Origin: Kribbella jiaozuonensis
GTDB lineage: Bacteria; Actinomycetota; Actinomycetes; Propionibacteriales; Kribbellaceae
NCBI RefSeq assembly: GCF_005233875.1
Contig: NZ_SZPZ01000002.1
Coordinates: forward strand, 1,488,001-1,552,000
Direction of reading: 5' to 3'
Length of the DNA: 64,000 bases
The notes beneath the pieces are model-generated. The model did no database searches. It was not told where the DNA came from and worked only from the letters and a program-made list of their open reading frames with translations. Below are positions 17,830 through 26,227 of the stretch, piece after piece (position 1 is the stretch's first letter; each line of letters begins with the position of its first letter). The translations under genes were made by a program, and so were the position numbers.

Positions 17830-20277
17830 TCAGCCTGCCAGATCAGCAGCGCACGCAGCGATCGGCTGCGCGACCGGTACGCCGGAACCGTCCCGGCGCG
17901 GGTCGATCGGCGGGAGATCCACCGGAGCGCCACTGCTCGCGCTGGCCTTCACCGGCGCCGCACCGATGAAGCCGAGCAGCAGCCCGTCCTCACCCTTCAG
18001 CAGCCGCTGGCAGCGCACACCACCGGTCCCGCGACCCTTGCCCGGGTACTCGCTGAACGGCGTCACCTTCACCGCGCCGACCTCCGTCCCCGGCAGCGCC
18101 GACGACGAACCCGCGATCGTGACGACCTGCGCCTCCCGGCCGGCGTCGACGGCTCCGAAGAACACCACCTTCGCCTTCGCAGCAAGCCGAACACCGGCCA
18201 TACCGCCTGCGGTCCGTCCCTGCGGCCGTACTGCGGACGCGGGGAAGTGCAGCAGTTGCGCGTCGGACGTGATGAAGCACAGCTCCTCCTCACCCGTGGA
18301 CAGCTCGACCGCGCCGATGACCTCGTCGCCGTCCTTGAGCCCGATGATCTCCCACGAGTCGCGGTTGCTCAGGTGGTCCGGAAGGACCCGCTTCACCACG
18401 CCGCCCGTCGTACCGAGAGCAACACCGACCGAGTCGGGATCCATCGTCGTCAGCGCCAGCGCCTTCTCACCCGGCTCCAGCGACACGAATTCCGCGATCG
18501 GCGCGCCACCCTGCAAGTTCGGCGCGGCAGCGGTCGTCGGTACGGCGGGAAGGTCCAGCGACTCGAGCCGGATCAACCGGCCCGCGCTCGTGATCAGGCC
18601 GTACTGCCCGCGCGCCGTGCTCTTCACCGCGGACACGATCGCGTCGTGCTTCGCCCGCGCGTCGCCGCCGCCGAACGGCTCGACCCCGTTCGTCCGGGCG
18701 AGCAGCCCGGTCGAGCTCATCAGGATCCAGCACGGGTCGTCGCTGACCTCGAGCGGCACCGCGGCCGTCTTGGTCGCGCCGGACGACTCCAGCAGGACGG
18801 TCCGTCGCGGGGTGCCGTACGTCTTCGCGATCTCGGCGAGCTCGTCGGACACCGTCTTCTGCAGCAGCTTCGGGTCGTCGATGATCGCGGTCAGCGCCTC
18901 GATCTCACGCTCCAGCTCGCCCTTCTCGGTCTCCAACTCGAGCTTGGAGTACTTCGTCAGCCGGCGCAGCGGCATGTCCAGGATGTAGTTCGCCTGGATC
19001 TCGGACAGGTCGTAGATCTCGATCAGCCGGGACCGCGCCGCGGCCGAGTCGTCGCTGCTGCGGATGATCTGGATGACCTCGTCGATGTCGAGGATCGCGA
19101 TCAGCATGCCCTCGACGATGTGCAGCCGGTCCTGCGCCTTCTTCCGGCGGAACTCGCTGCGCCGGCGGACCACGTCGTACCGGTGGTCGAGGTAGACCTC
19201 GAGGAGCTGCTTCAGGCCGAGCGTCCGCGGCTGGCCCTCGACCAGGCAGACGTTGTTGACGTGGAACGCGTCCTCGAGCGGGGTCAGCTTGTACAGCTGC
19301 TCCAGCAGCGCCTCGGGGACGAACCCGTTCTTGACCTCGATCACCAGCTGGGTGCCGTGGGTCCGGTCGGTCAGGTCCTTGACGTCGGCGATGCCCTGCA
19401 GCTTCTTCGCCTGGACCAGCGTCTTGATCTTCTCGATCACCTTCTCCGGGCCGACGGCGTACGGCAGCTCGGTGACGACGATGCCCTTGCGGCGCGGGGT
19501 GACGTTCTCGATCCGGGCGGTGGCGCGCATCTTGAAGCTGCCGCGGCCGGTCGCGTACGCGTCCTTGATGCCCTCCAGGCCGACGATCTTGCCGCCGGTC
19601 GGCAGGTCCGGCCCGGGCACGAACCGCATCAGGTCGTCGATGTCGGCGCTGGGCGTCTTGATCAGGTGCCGGAGCGCCTGGATCACCTCGACCAGGTTGT
19701 GCGGGGCCATGTTCGTGGCCATCCCGACCGCGATCCCGGTGGCGCCGTTGACCAGCAGGTTCGGGAAGGCGGCCGGCAGCACCGACGGCTCGTTCTCCTG
19801 GCCGTCGTAGTTCGGTTTGAAGTCGACGACGTTCTCGTCCAGGCCGGCCGTCATCGCCATCGCCGGCGGCGCCATCCGGCACTCGGTGTACCGCATCGCG
19901 GCCGGGCCGTCGTCGAGCGAGCCGAAGTTGCCGTGCGGGTCGATCAGCGGCACCCGCATCGACCAGGACTGCCCGGTCCGGACCAGGGCGTCGTAGATCG
20001 CGCCGTCGCCGTGCGGGTGGTACTTACCCATGACCTCACCGACGACGCGGGCGCACTTCACGTGCGAGCGGTCGGGGCGGATGTTGTTCTCCGCCATCGA
20101 GAACAGGATCCGCCGCTGCACCGGTTTCAGCCCGTCCCGCGCATCGGGCAGCGCGCGGGCGTAGATCACCGAGTAGGCGTACTCCAGGTAGCTGGTACGC
20201 ATCTCGTCGGAGACGTCGATGTCGAGGATGCGCTCCTCGAAGTCTTCGGGTTCGGCGGTGCTGGTACGGCGTGCCAT
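17830..20277 (-). CDS. Type II topoisomerase subunit A (GyrA/ParC family)
   Basis: 815 residues. The breakage-reunion domain carries catalytic Tyr130 (AAMRYTECR) and the HPHGD loop at 87-91; the C-terminal third is the beta-pinwheel DNA-wrapping domain. I see no clear GyrA box (QRRGGKG), so this is more likely the actinobacterial ParC-type subunit than GyrA. The residue at the main quinolone position after HPHGD is Gly92 rather than Ser/Ala. No B subunit is nearby. It leads an operon with the LprG-like lipoprotein. AGGAG lies about 12 bases before the ATG. Confidence 0.88.
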   Translation of the reverse strand: MARRTSTAEPEDFEERILDIDVSDEMRTSYLEYAYSVIYARALPDARDGLKPVQRRILFSMAENNIRPDRSHVKCARVVGEVMGKYHPHGDGAIYDALVRTGQSWSMRVPLIDPHGNFGSLDDGPAAMRYTECRMAPPAMAMTAGLDENVVDFKPNYDGQENEPSVLPAAFPNLLVNGATGIAVGMATNMAPHNLVEVIQALRHLIKTPSADIDDLMRFVPGPDLPTGGKIVGLEGIKDAYATGRGSFKMRATARIENVTPRRKGIVVTELPYAVGPEKVIEKIKTLVQAKKLQGIADVKDLTDRTHGTQLVIEVKNGFVPEALLEQLYKLTPLEDAFHVNNVCLVEGQPRTLGLKQLLEVYLDHRYDVVRRRSEFRRKKAQDRLHIVEGMLIAILDIDEVIQIIRSSDDSAAARSRLIEIYDLSEIQANYILDMPLRRLTKYSKLELETEKGELEREIEALTAIIDDPKLLQKTVSDELAEIAKTYGTPRRTVLLESSGATKTAAVPLEVSDDPCWILMSSTGLLARTNGVEPFGGGDARAKHDAIVSAVKSTARGQYGLITSAGRLIRLESLDLPAVPTTAAAPNLQGGAPIAEFVSLEPGEKALALTTMDPDSVGVALGTTGGVVKRVLPDHLSNRDSWEIIGLKDGDEVIGAVELSTGEEELCFITSDAQLLHFPASAVRPQGRTAGGMAGVRLAAKAKVVFFGAVDAGREAQVVTIAGSSSALPGTEVGAVKVTPFSEYPGKGRGTGGVRCQRLLKGEDGLLLGFIGAAPVKASASSGAPVDLPPIDPRRDGSGVPVAQPIAACAADLAG

Positions 20278-20409
20278 GCGGGTCTACGAGCTCCTCGATC
20301 AAACCGGTACGACGCCGCGACGGTCCGGCGCCGTACCCATTGTCCCTGGTCAACGGCTGTTTGCCCGGCCACGACCCACCCTTGCGCCGATGATCTCCGC
20401 CGTACCGGT

Positions 20410-22347
20410 CTATTCCATTACTGCGGAGGGCTGTGACCGGCGCAGGATGTACGTGGTCGGGGCCAGAGCGGACCCTACCGCCAGGATCAGACAAAGGCCG
20501 CCGATCCCCAGCAGTACACCCCACGGAACCGTGAACGGTACGTCGGCCAGCCCCGCGTTCATCGCGTGCCGGATCAGGACCCCGACCGTCACGGTGATCG
20601 CCGTACCGAGACTCAGCGCGACCGCTCCGACCAGCGATGACTCCCACAGCACCATCCGCCGGATCTGCGCCGGCGTCGCGCCGAGCAGCCGCGAGGTGAC
20701 GAACTCGTGCCGCCGCTGCAGGCTGCCCATCAGCAGCGTGTTGGCGATCGCGATCGCGCTGTACAGCCCGGCCGGACCGAGCAGCAGGATCAGCCCGAAC
20801 TGGTTCCCCTTGCGTACGCCGTCCGCCTGGTCGGCCTCCCAGTCCGCCGCCAGCTGCGCATTCGGCAACTGCTTCACCAGGCTCGCGGGATCGACGCCGT
20901 CGGCCGGCAGCACGAACTGGCGCTCGGGCTCGGCCTTCGGCGCGTGCTTGCGGGCCAGGTCGAGCGGGATCAGCAGCGACGCGTTCACACCGAACGCGTC
21001 CGTCACGATCGCCACCACCCGCAGCTTCACCGGCGTCCTGTCCACGAACACCAGCGGGATCTCGTCGCCGACCTTGTACCCCTCGAACCCGGACATTTCC
21101 TTGCCAATAGCAACCGTATTCCCGGTGAGCTGACCGACATCCCCGGACAGCGCGGTCAGATCCCGCGTCTGCGTGGCGACCGCCGGATCGATGCCCTCGA
21201 CGTCCTCCAGCTCCGCATCATCCCGATCGATCCGCACCATCTGCAGCGGCACGGCGGCATCCACCGCTTTCACTCCAGGCCCTGCAACTGGCGCACCTCC
21301 GGTGACGACGATCGGCGCGCGGACGCCATCCCGGATCGTCGCTCCGGCACTGTCCGCGGCAAAGCTCAGGCTCAACACCATTGAGCCGGCCACGGCCGAG
21401 ATCGCGAGGATGGGTGCGGCGAGCGACGCGCTTCGGCGTGGCGCGGCGACCACGTTGCTACGGGCCAGCCGACCGGACACGCGCGTCCACGCGACCAGCG
21501 GCAGCGCCCACAGTCGCCCGACCACCGGTACGACGAGCGGCGCGAGCAGCGTCAGCGCGATCACCATCACCATCGGCGTGAACATCGCCAGCGGTACGGC
21601 GCCGTCGCCGCTAGACGGCCGGATCAGCGACAGCATCGTGATCGCGCCGCCCATGAACAACAGGCCGAAGATGATCCTGACCACCCCGATCCGCGGCGGC
21701 TCGAGCGCAGCCTCCCGCAACGCATCGATCGGCCCGACCCGCCCAGCCCGCCTCGCCGCCGACCGCGCCCCGAGCATCGCGACCAGCAGCCCGGCCACAA
21801 CAGCGATCGCCAGCGGCAACCACGGTGACGCCGGATCGAGTCTCACCGGCGCAAGCTCGGTGTACGACGCCTTCGCCAACAGGAGCGGGGTCGCGAGCTG
21901 AGCCGCGACCGCGCCGGTCAATGACGCAGCCAGTGCGACGACGAGCGCCTCGCCGAGGACCATCCGGCGGATCTGACGTGGAGTCGCGCCGATCAGTCGC
22001 AGCAGACCGATCTCCTGCCGGCGAGATGCGACCGCGAAGGCGAAGGTGCTGGCGATGACGAAGATCGTGATGAACCCGCTGATCGCCCCGACCATGTTCA
22101 GGACGACCTGCAGACCGGAGACGTCGGCGTCCGAGAACGGCACCCTGATCTGCCGAGGTGCTGCGTCGTCGCCGCCGAGCGTGGTAACTGTGATCGCGGA
22201 CGCGGCCGGCCCGCGGTACGCGATGGTCGCTGCCGTGGCCGTCGCAGCCAGCCCGAGCAGGAAGACTCCGACGGCGAGCGCGACGAACGACCCGGCGTAC
22301 AGCGACCGGTGGCGACTGACGGTCTGTCGGCTGAGGTAGAACATCAT
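20410..22347 (-). CDS. ABC exporter permease, two FtsX domains (MacB-like)
   Basis: 645 residues from the ATG at 22347, which overlaps the ATPase stop (ATGA). The longer open frame reaching 23139 is only read-through antisense to nothing and out of frame with the ATPase. Two FtsX-type membrane blocks flank a large extracytoplasmic domain; each contains the loop pattern RLxGATPxQIRRMVL. With the ATPase it forms an exporter or mechanotransmission complex of the kind that removes antimicrobial peptides or lipids. A two-component system is divergent next door, as in peptide-resistance modules. Confidence 0.85.
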   Translation of the reverse strand: MMFYLSRQTVSRHRSLYAGSFVALAVGVFLLGLAATATAATIAYRGPAASAITVTTLGGDDAAPRQIRVPFSDADVSGLQVVLNMVGAISGFITIFVIASTFAFAVASRRQEIGLLRLIGATPRQIRRMVLGEALVVALAASLTGAVAAQLATPLLLAKASYTELAPVRLDPASPWLPLAIAVVAGLLVAMLGARSAARRAGRVGPIDALREAALEPPRIGVVRIIFGLLFMGGAITMLSLIRPSSGDGAVPLAMFTPMVMVIALTLLAPLVVPVVGRLWALPLVAWTRVSGRLARSNVVAAPRRSASLAAPILAISAVAGSMVLSLSFAADSAGATIRDGVRAPIVVTGGAPVAGPGVKAVDAAVPLQMVRIDRDDAELEDVEGIDPAVATQTRDLTALSGDVGQLTGNTVAIGKEMSGFEGYKVGDEIPLVFVDRTPVKLRVVAIVTDAFGVNASLLIPLDLARKHAPKAEPERQFVLPADGVDPASLVKQLPNAQLAADWEADQADGVRKGNQFGLILLLGPAGLYSAIAIANTLLMGSLQRRHEFVTSRLLGATPAQIRRMVLWESSLVGAVALSLGTAITVTVGVLIRHAMNAGLADVPFTVPWGVLLGIGGLCLILAVGSALAPTTYILRRSQPSAVME

Positions 22348-23123
22348 TGCTCCAGGTCGCTCATGGCCGCGGCGATCTGGGTCGGCGTGGCGCGGTCGAG
22401 GTGTCCGGCGAGCAGTCCGTCGGACAGGAACAGCACGCGCTCGGCGTACGCCGCCGCAACCGGGTCGTGGGTGACCATGACGACGGTCTGCCCGGCACGG
22501 TCGGTTGCTTCTCGCAACAGCGTGAGGACCTGACGGCTGGTGCCGCTGTCCAGCGCACCGGTCGGCTCGTCGGCGAAGAACACCGACGGCTGGGTGATCA
22601 GTGCGCGTGCGATCGCGACCCGCTGCTGCTGACCACCGGACAGCTCCGCCGGCCGCCGCTTCGCCTTGCCGTCCAGCCCGACCTGATCCAGCACCCGGTG
22701 TACGTCGTTCCGCGACGGCCGGCGTCCGGTCAGCCGGAGCGGCAGTGCGACGTTGTCGTACACGGTCAGCGACGGCAGCAGGTTGTACGCCTGGAAGACG
22801 AAGCCCATCTCCGCCCGGCGCAGTTTGGTCAGCTCGACCTCGTTCAGCCCGTTCAGCGTCACTCCATTGAGTACGACGCTGCCCGTGGTCGGCTGGTCGA
22901 GTCCGGCGGCGCACTGGAGCAGCGTCGACTTGCCGGAGCCGGATGGGCCCATGACGGCCGTGAACGAGCCGCGGGCGAAGTGGTACGTCACTCCGCGCAG
23001 CGCGTCGACCGCGCCGGCCTTGGAGCGGTACGTCTTGGTGATGCCGTCCAGCAGCAGCGCAGGCGGCTCGACTGGCGAGACGGTCGGGTACGAAGGCGCG
23101 GTAGCGGTCATGGAACCAGGCAA
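22344..23123 (-). CDS. ABC exporter ATPase (MacB/LolD type)
   Basis: 259 residues with Walker A (GPSGSGKST), signature (LSGGQQQRVAIARAL), Walker B (VFFADEPTGALDS) and the His switch (VMVTHDP). The pattern DEPTGALD is typical of the MacB/LolD/bacitracin-exporter group. It powers the permease encoded with a 4-bp overlap. It starts 96 bp from the divergent histidine kinase gene, so both may answer to the same signal. Confidence 0.92.
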   Translation of the reverse strand: MPGSMTATAPSYPTVSPVEPPALLLDGITKTYRSKAGAVDALRGVTYHFARGSFTAVMGPSGSGKSTLLQCAAGLDQPTTGSVVLNGVTLNGLNEVELTKLRRAEMGFVFQAYNLLPSLTVYDNVALPLRLTGRRPSRNDVHRVLDQVGLDGKAKRRPAELSGGQQQRVAIARALITQPSVFFADEPTGALDSGTSRQVLTLLREATDRAGQTVVMVTHDPVAAAYAERVLFLSDGLLAGHLDRATPTQIAAAMSDLEQ

Positions 23124-23219
23124 CCGCGGAAGCGGGCACGAAACCCTGGCCCGTGGTGGAGACCTGGAGTAGCGCGCACGCTACCGCCCTCCGGGCTGGA
23201 CCACATCTAGGCTTGAGAA

Positions 23220-24491
23220 GTGGAGAGACCGAAGACGGCGTGGGCGGCGCTCGCGTCGCCGCGCTATCTGATCTCGTCGTGGCCGTGGCGGAGCTACGCC
23301 TATCTCTTCACGTCTATCCCGGCCGGTGCGCTGGCGATCTGCGTGCTGGTGGGGCTGGCCGCGGTCAGCGCAGTACTCAGCCCGATCCTGATCGGTGTCC
23401 TGATGCTGACCGCATTCCCGCTGATCGGCGCTGCGATCGGCTGGGCCGAGCGCTGGCGGGCCGGGCTGATGCTGGTGGACGGCATCAGCAGCCCGCACGC
23501 GAAGCTGCCGCGTGGACTCACCGTCCGGCAGCGGCTCACCTTCCGACGCCGGGAGCAGGCGTCAATGCGGGCGCTGGGTTACAGCTTCGTGCTCGGCGTC
23601 TTCCTGTGGCTCGTGGGCGGGGCTTTCGCCGCCATGAGTGCGACGATCCTGCTGACCACGCTGGCCGCGCCGATCATCGCCGACAACGACGAGATGGGGA
23701 TGGGGCCGTGGACGCTGGACTCGGCCTGGGAAGGGCTCATTTTCCTGGTCCTGTTCGGGCCGGTGTTCTACGCAGTCAGCTCGTACCTGCTCGGGGTGAT
23801 CGCCGGCGCCGAGGCATCGCTCGCGAAGGCGATGCTCGGTCCGCGACAGGAGGAGCTGCAGCGCAATCTGGCCGAGCTACGGCGTTCGCGGCTCGATCTG
23901 GTCGACGCGTTCGAGACCGAGCGGGCGCGGATCGAGCGGCACCTGCACGACGGCGTACAGCAGCGGCTGGTCGGGCTGACGATGACGCTCGGGCTGGCTG
24001 AGCTGGACCTGCCCGACGGCGAGGGGCGGCGGCTGGTGGTCAAGGCGCATTCCGAGGCAGAGGCCGCGTTGGCCGACCTGCGGGCTGCAGTGCGGGGGAT
24101 CCATCCGCGCGTCCTGGTCGACCACGGACTGGAGGCCGCCGTACGGGAGGTGGCGGACCGGATGCCGCTGCCGGTGACGGTGCAGCTGTCCACGACGCGC
24201 TTGCCACCGCCGATCGAGGCCGCGGCGTACTTCGTCGTGTCCGAGGCGCTCGCCAATGTCGCGAAGCACGCGCAGGCGACGAAGTGCGACGTGTCCGGCT
24301 GGGTGGATCGTGACCGGCTCGTCATCGCGATCCAGGACGACGGTATCGGCGGCGCACGTCTCGGTGCGGGGACCGGACTCACCGGGCTGGTGACGCGATT
24401 GGACGCTTTGGGCGGCACACTCGACGTCGACAGCCCACCCGGTGGGCCGACCCGACTGAGAATGGAGTGCCCGTGCCGACTCGGCGACTGA
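23220..24491 (+). CDS. Two-component sensor histidine kinase (HisKA_3 / NarL type)
   Basis: 423 residues. The N-terminal half has about four membrane helices and looks like the PF13796-type Sensor domain of actinobacterial kinases. The phospho-acceptor is His243 in RIERHLHDGVQQRL, followed by a short HATPase_c domain with the GTGLTGL glycine loop. Start is GTG at 23220 with no strong ribosome site. It overlaps the response-regulator gene by 19 bp and is divergent from the MacB-like exporter, which it probably controls. Confidence 0.9.
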   Translation: MERPKTAWAALASPRYLISSWPWRSYAYLFTSIPAGALAICVLVGLAAVSAVLSPILIGVLMLTAFPLIGAAIGWAERWRAGLMLVDGISSPHAKLPRGLTVRQRLTFRRREQASMRALGYSFVLGVFLWLVGGAFAAMSATILLTTLAAPIIADNDEMGMGPWTLDSAWEGLIFLVLFGPVFYAVSSYLLGVIAGAEASLAKAMLGPRQEELQRNLAELRRSRLDLVDAFETERARIERHLHDGVQQRLVGLTMTLGLAELDLPDGEGRRLVVKAHSEAEAALADLRAAVRGIHPRVLVDHGLEAAVREVADRMPLPVTVQLSTTRLPPPIEAAAYFVVSEALANVAKHAQATKCDVSGWVDRDRLVIAIQDDGIGGARLGAGTGLTGLVTRLDALGGTLDVDSPPGGPTRLRMECPCRLGD

Positions 24492-25126
24492 GCATTGTGC
24501 TGGCTGAGGACTCGCTGCTGTTGCGGGAGGGTTTGGCCAGCATTCTGGATCGCGCCGGGCACGACGTACGGGACACGGTAGGGGATGCCGACACGCTGCT
24601 GGCCGTCGTACGCAAGGACCCGCCGGACGTCGTGATTACCGACGTCCGGATGCCGCCCGGGCACTCCGACGAAGGCCTGCGCGCGGCTGCGGCGATCCGG
24701 GCGGAGCTGCCGGCGATCGGGATCCTGGTGCTCTCGCAGTACGTCGCGGACGCGTACCTCTCGACGTTGCTGGAGACAACGACCGGCGGGATCGGGTACC
24801 TGCTGAAGGACCGCGTCGGGCACGTCGCGGAGTTCCTCGAGTCGCTGGACCGGGTCGCGAACGGCGGGACCGTGGTCGACCCGGAGGTCGTACGTCAGCT
24901 GCTCGCCCGCCGGCGCAACGACGGGCCGCTGGCCGCACTCACGCCGCGCGAACTCGAGGTGCTCGCGCTGATGGCGGAGGGCCGGGTGAACGCGTCGATC
25001 GCGGAGCAGTTGGTGGTGAGTGAGGCCGCGGTCCGCAAGCATGTGGGAAACATTTTCGCCAAACTGCGGTTGGAAGATGGGTTGGACCGGCGCGTATCCG
25101 CGGTGCTGACCTACTTGAGGGGCTGA
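24473..25126 (+). CDS. NarL/LuxR-type response regulator
   Basis: 217 residues from the GTG at 24473, preferred over the GTG at 24467 because GGAG lies 5 bases before it. The receiver domain has phospho-acceptor Asp57 (VVITDVRMPPG) and the C-terminal LuxR helix-turn-helix begins LTPRELEVLALMAEG. The start lies within the kinase gene, indicating coupled translation. Probable target is the divergent ABC exporter promoter. Confidence 0.92.
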   Translation: MPTRRLSIVLAEDSLLLREGLASILDRAGHDVRDTVGDADTLLAVVRKDPPDVVITDVRMPPGHSDEGLRAAAAIRAELPAIGILVLSQYVADAYLSTLLETTTGGIGYLLKDRVGHVAEFLESLDRVANGGTVVDPEVVRQLLARRRNDGPLAALTPRELEVLALMAEGRVNASIAEQLVVSEAAVRKHVGNIFAKLRLEDGLDRRVSAVLTYLRG

Positions 25127-25128
25127 AC

Positions 25129-25533
25129 ATGGACGAGGCGATCCGGAAGATCCTGGCCGACTGCGACACATGGGCCGTGGTCGGGTTGTCGAACAACACG
25201 AGCCGGGCGGCGTACGGCGTGGCGCGGTTCCTGCAGAGTCACGGGAAGCGGATCGTGCCGGTGCACCCGTCCGCGGAGACCGTGCACGGCGAGCAGGGGT
25301 ACGCGACGCTCGCGGACATCCCGTTCCCGGTCGACTGTGTGGACGTGTTCGTCAACTCCGACCTGGCCGGCGACATCGCGGACCAGGCGGTGGGAATCAA
25401 CGCCAAGGCGGTGTGGTTCCAACTGGACGTAGTTGATCAGGACGCCTACGAGCGGACGACCGCGGCCGGACTCACGATGGTGATGAACCACTGCCCGGCG
25501 ATCGAGTGGGGGCGTCTCGGACCATCGCTCTGA
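25129..25533 (+). CDS. CoA-binding domain protein (YccU-like)
   Basis: 134 residues, a stand-alone CoA-binding Rossmann domain (TWAVVGLSNNTSRAAYGVARFL, then RIVPVHPS) like Escherichia coli YccU. Members bind CoA or acyl-CoA, but the biological role is unsettled. It starts 2 bp after the response-regulator stop, probably in the same transcript. Confidence 0.88.
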   Translation: MDEAIRKILADCDTWAVVGLSNNTSRAAYGVARFLQSHGKRIVPVHPSAETVHGEQGYATLADIPFPVDCVDVFVNSDLAGDIADQAVGINAKAVWFQLDVVDQDAYERTTAAGLTMVMNHCPAIEWGRLGPSL

Positions 25534-25542
25534 AAGGTTCTG

Positions 25543-25965
25543 ATGTTCACGATTGACACCTCCACCGGCTTCGGCAAGCGGATCGCCCGCCAGCTCGACG
25601 ACGAACGGATCGTCTGGCTGACCTCGGTCGCCAAGTCAGGTACGCCGGCTCCGACGCCGGTGTGGTTCCTCTGGTACGACGACGAGATCCTGATCGGCAG
25701 CGAGCCGGACAAGGCCAAGCTGCGCAACATCGCCGCCCACCCGCAGGTCAGCGTCAACTTCAACGCGACGCACACCGGGGGAGACGTCGGCGTCATCAGC
25801 GGTACGGCGGTGATCGAGAGCGCACCGATCAGCGGCGACGCCCTCACGGCGTACAACGCGAAGTACGCCGACGACATCGCTGGGCTGGGGATGACTCCGG
25901 ATCAGTTCCACGCGTCGTACTCGGTCCTGATCCGGATCACCCCGGAGAAACTGAGAGGTTTCTAG
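25543..25965 (+). CDS. PPOX-class pyridoxamine-phosphate-oxidase-fold protein, probable F420/FMN-dependent reductase
   Basis: 140 residues with the split-barrel fold (RIVWLTSVAKSGTPAPTPVWF, then KLRNIAAHPQVSVNFN). This family in actinobacteria uses F420 or FMN; the substrate is unknown. It follows the CoA-binding gene by 9 bp. Its stop codon lies in the palindrome CTAG at 25962-25965, which is also the stop of the convergent gene. Confidence 0.82.
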   Translation: MFTIDTSTGFGKRIARQLDDERIVWLTSVAKSGTPAPTPVWFLWYDDEILIGSEPDKAKLRNIAAHPQVSVNFNATHTGGDVGVISGTAVIESAPISGDALTAYNAKYADDIAGLGMTPDQFHASYSVLIRITPEKLRGF

Positions 25966-26210
25966 TTGAGGTAGCCCTCGACGGTGTCGGCCGAACGGGC
26001 CTGGGCGTCGTCCGGGTTCTCGCCGAACTCACGCCGTGCCCGCCGCTGCCGGAGCAGGTCCCAGCACTGGTCCAGCTCGACCTCGACAGCCTTCATCCGC
26101 GCGTGCTCGTCGGCGTCGCTGATCTGCCCGGCGGCGTGCTTGGCCCGGAGGTCCTTCTCCTCCGCGACCAGGTCGTCGATCCGCCCGATGATGCTCTTGT
26201 CGTCGCTCAT
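25962..26210 (-). CDS. DUF2630 small coiled protein
   Basis: 82 residues, ATG at 26210 (a TTG two codons earlier is possible). It is highly charged and helical (DLVAEEKDLRAKHAAGQ, then RRARREFGENPDDA), matching DUF2630, a short conserved actinobacterial protein of unknown function. The stop shares a CTAG with the convergent PPOX gene. It lies 17 bp after the acyl-CoA synthetase on the opposite side, with no strong ribosome site of its own. Confidence 0.8.
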   Translation of the reverse strand: MSDDKSIIGRIDDLVAEEKDLRAKHAAGQISDADEHARMKAVEVELDQCWDLLRQRRARREFGENPDDAQARSADTVEGYLN

Positions 26211-26227
26211 GAGCAAAATGTACGCCG

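Noticed and set aside
17491..20436. 981-codon open frame antisense to the topoisomerase gene
   Set aside because: It is the complement of a well-conserved GyrA/ParC frame in high-GC DNA; the translation is Arg/Pro-rich with no domain.
20410..23139. 909-codon leftward frame spanning ATPase and permease
   Set aside because: The ATPase is encoded in another frame from 23123; the permease starts at 22347 with a 4-bp overlap.
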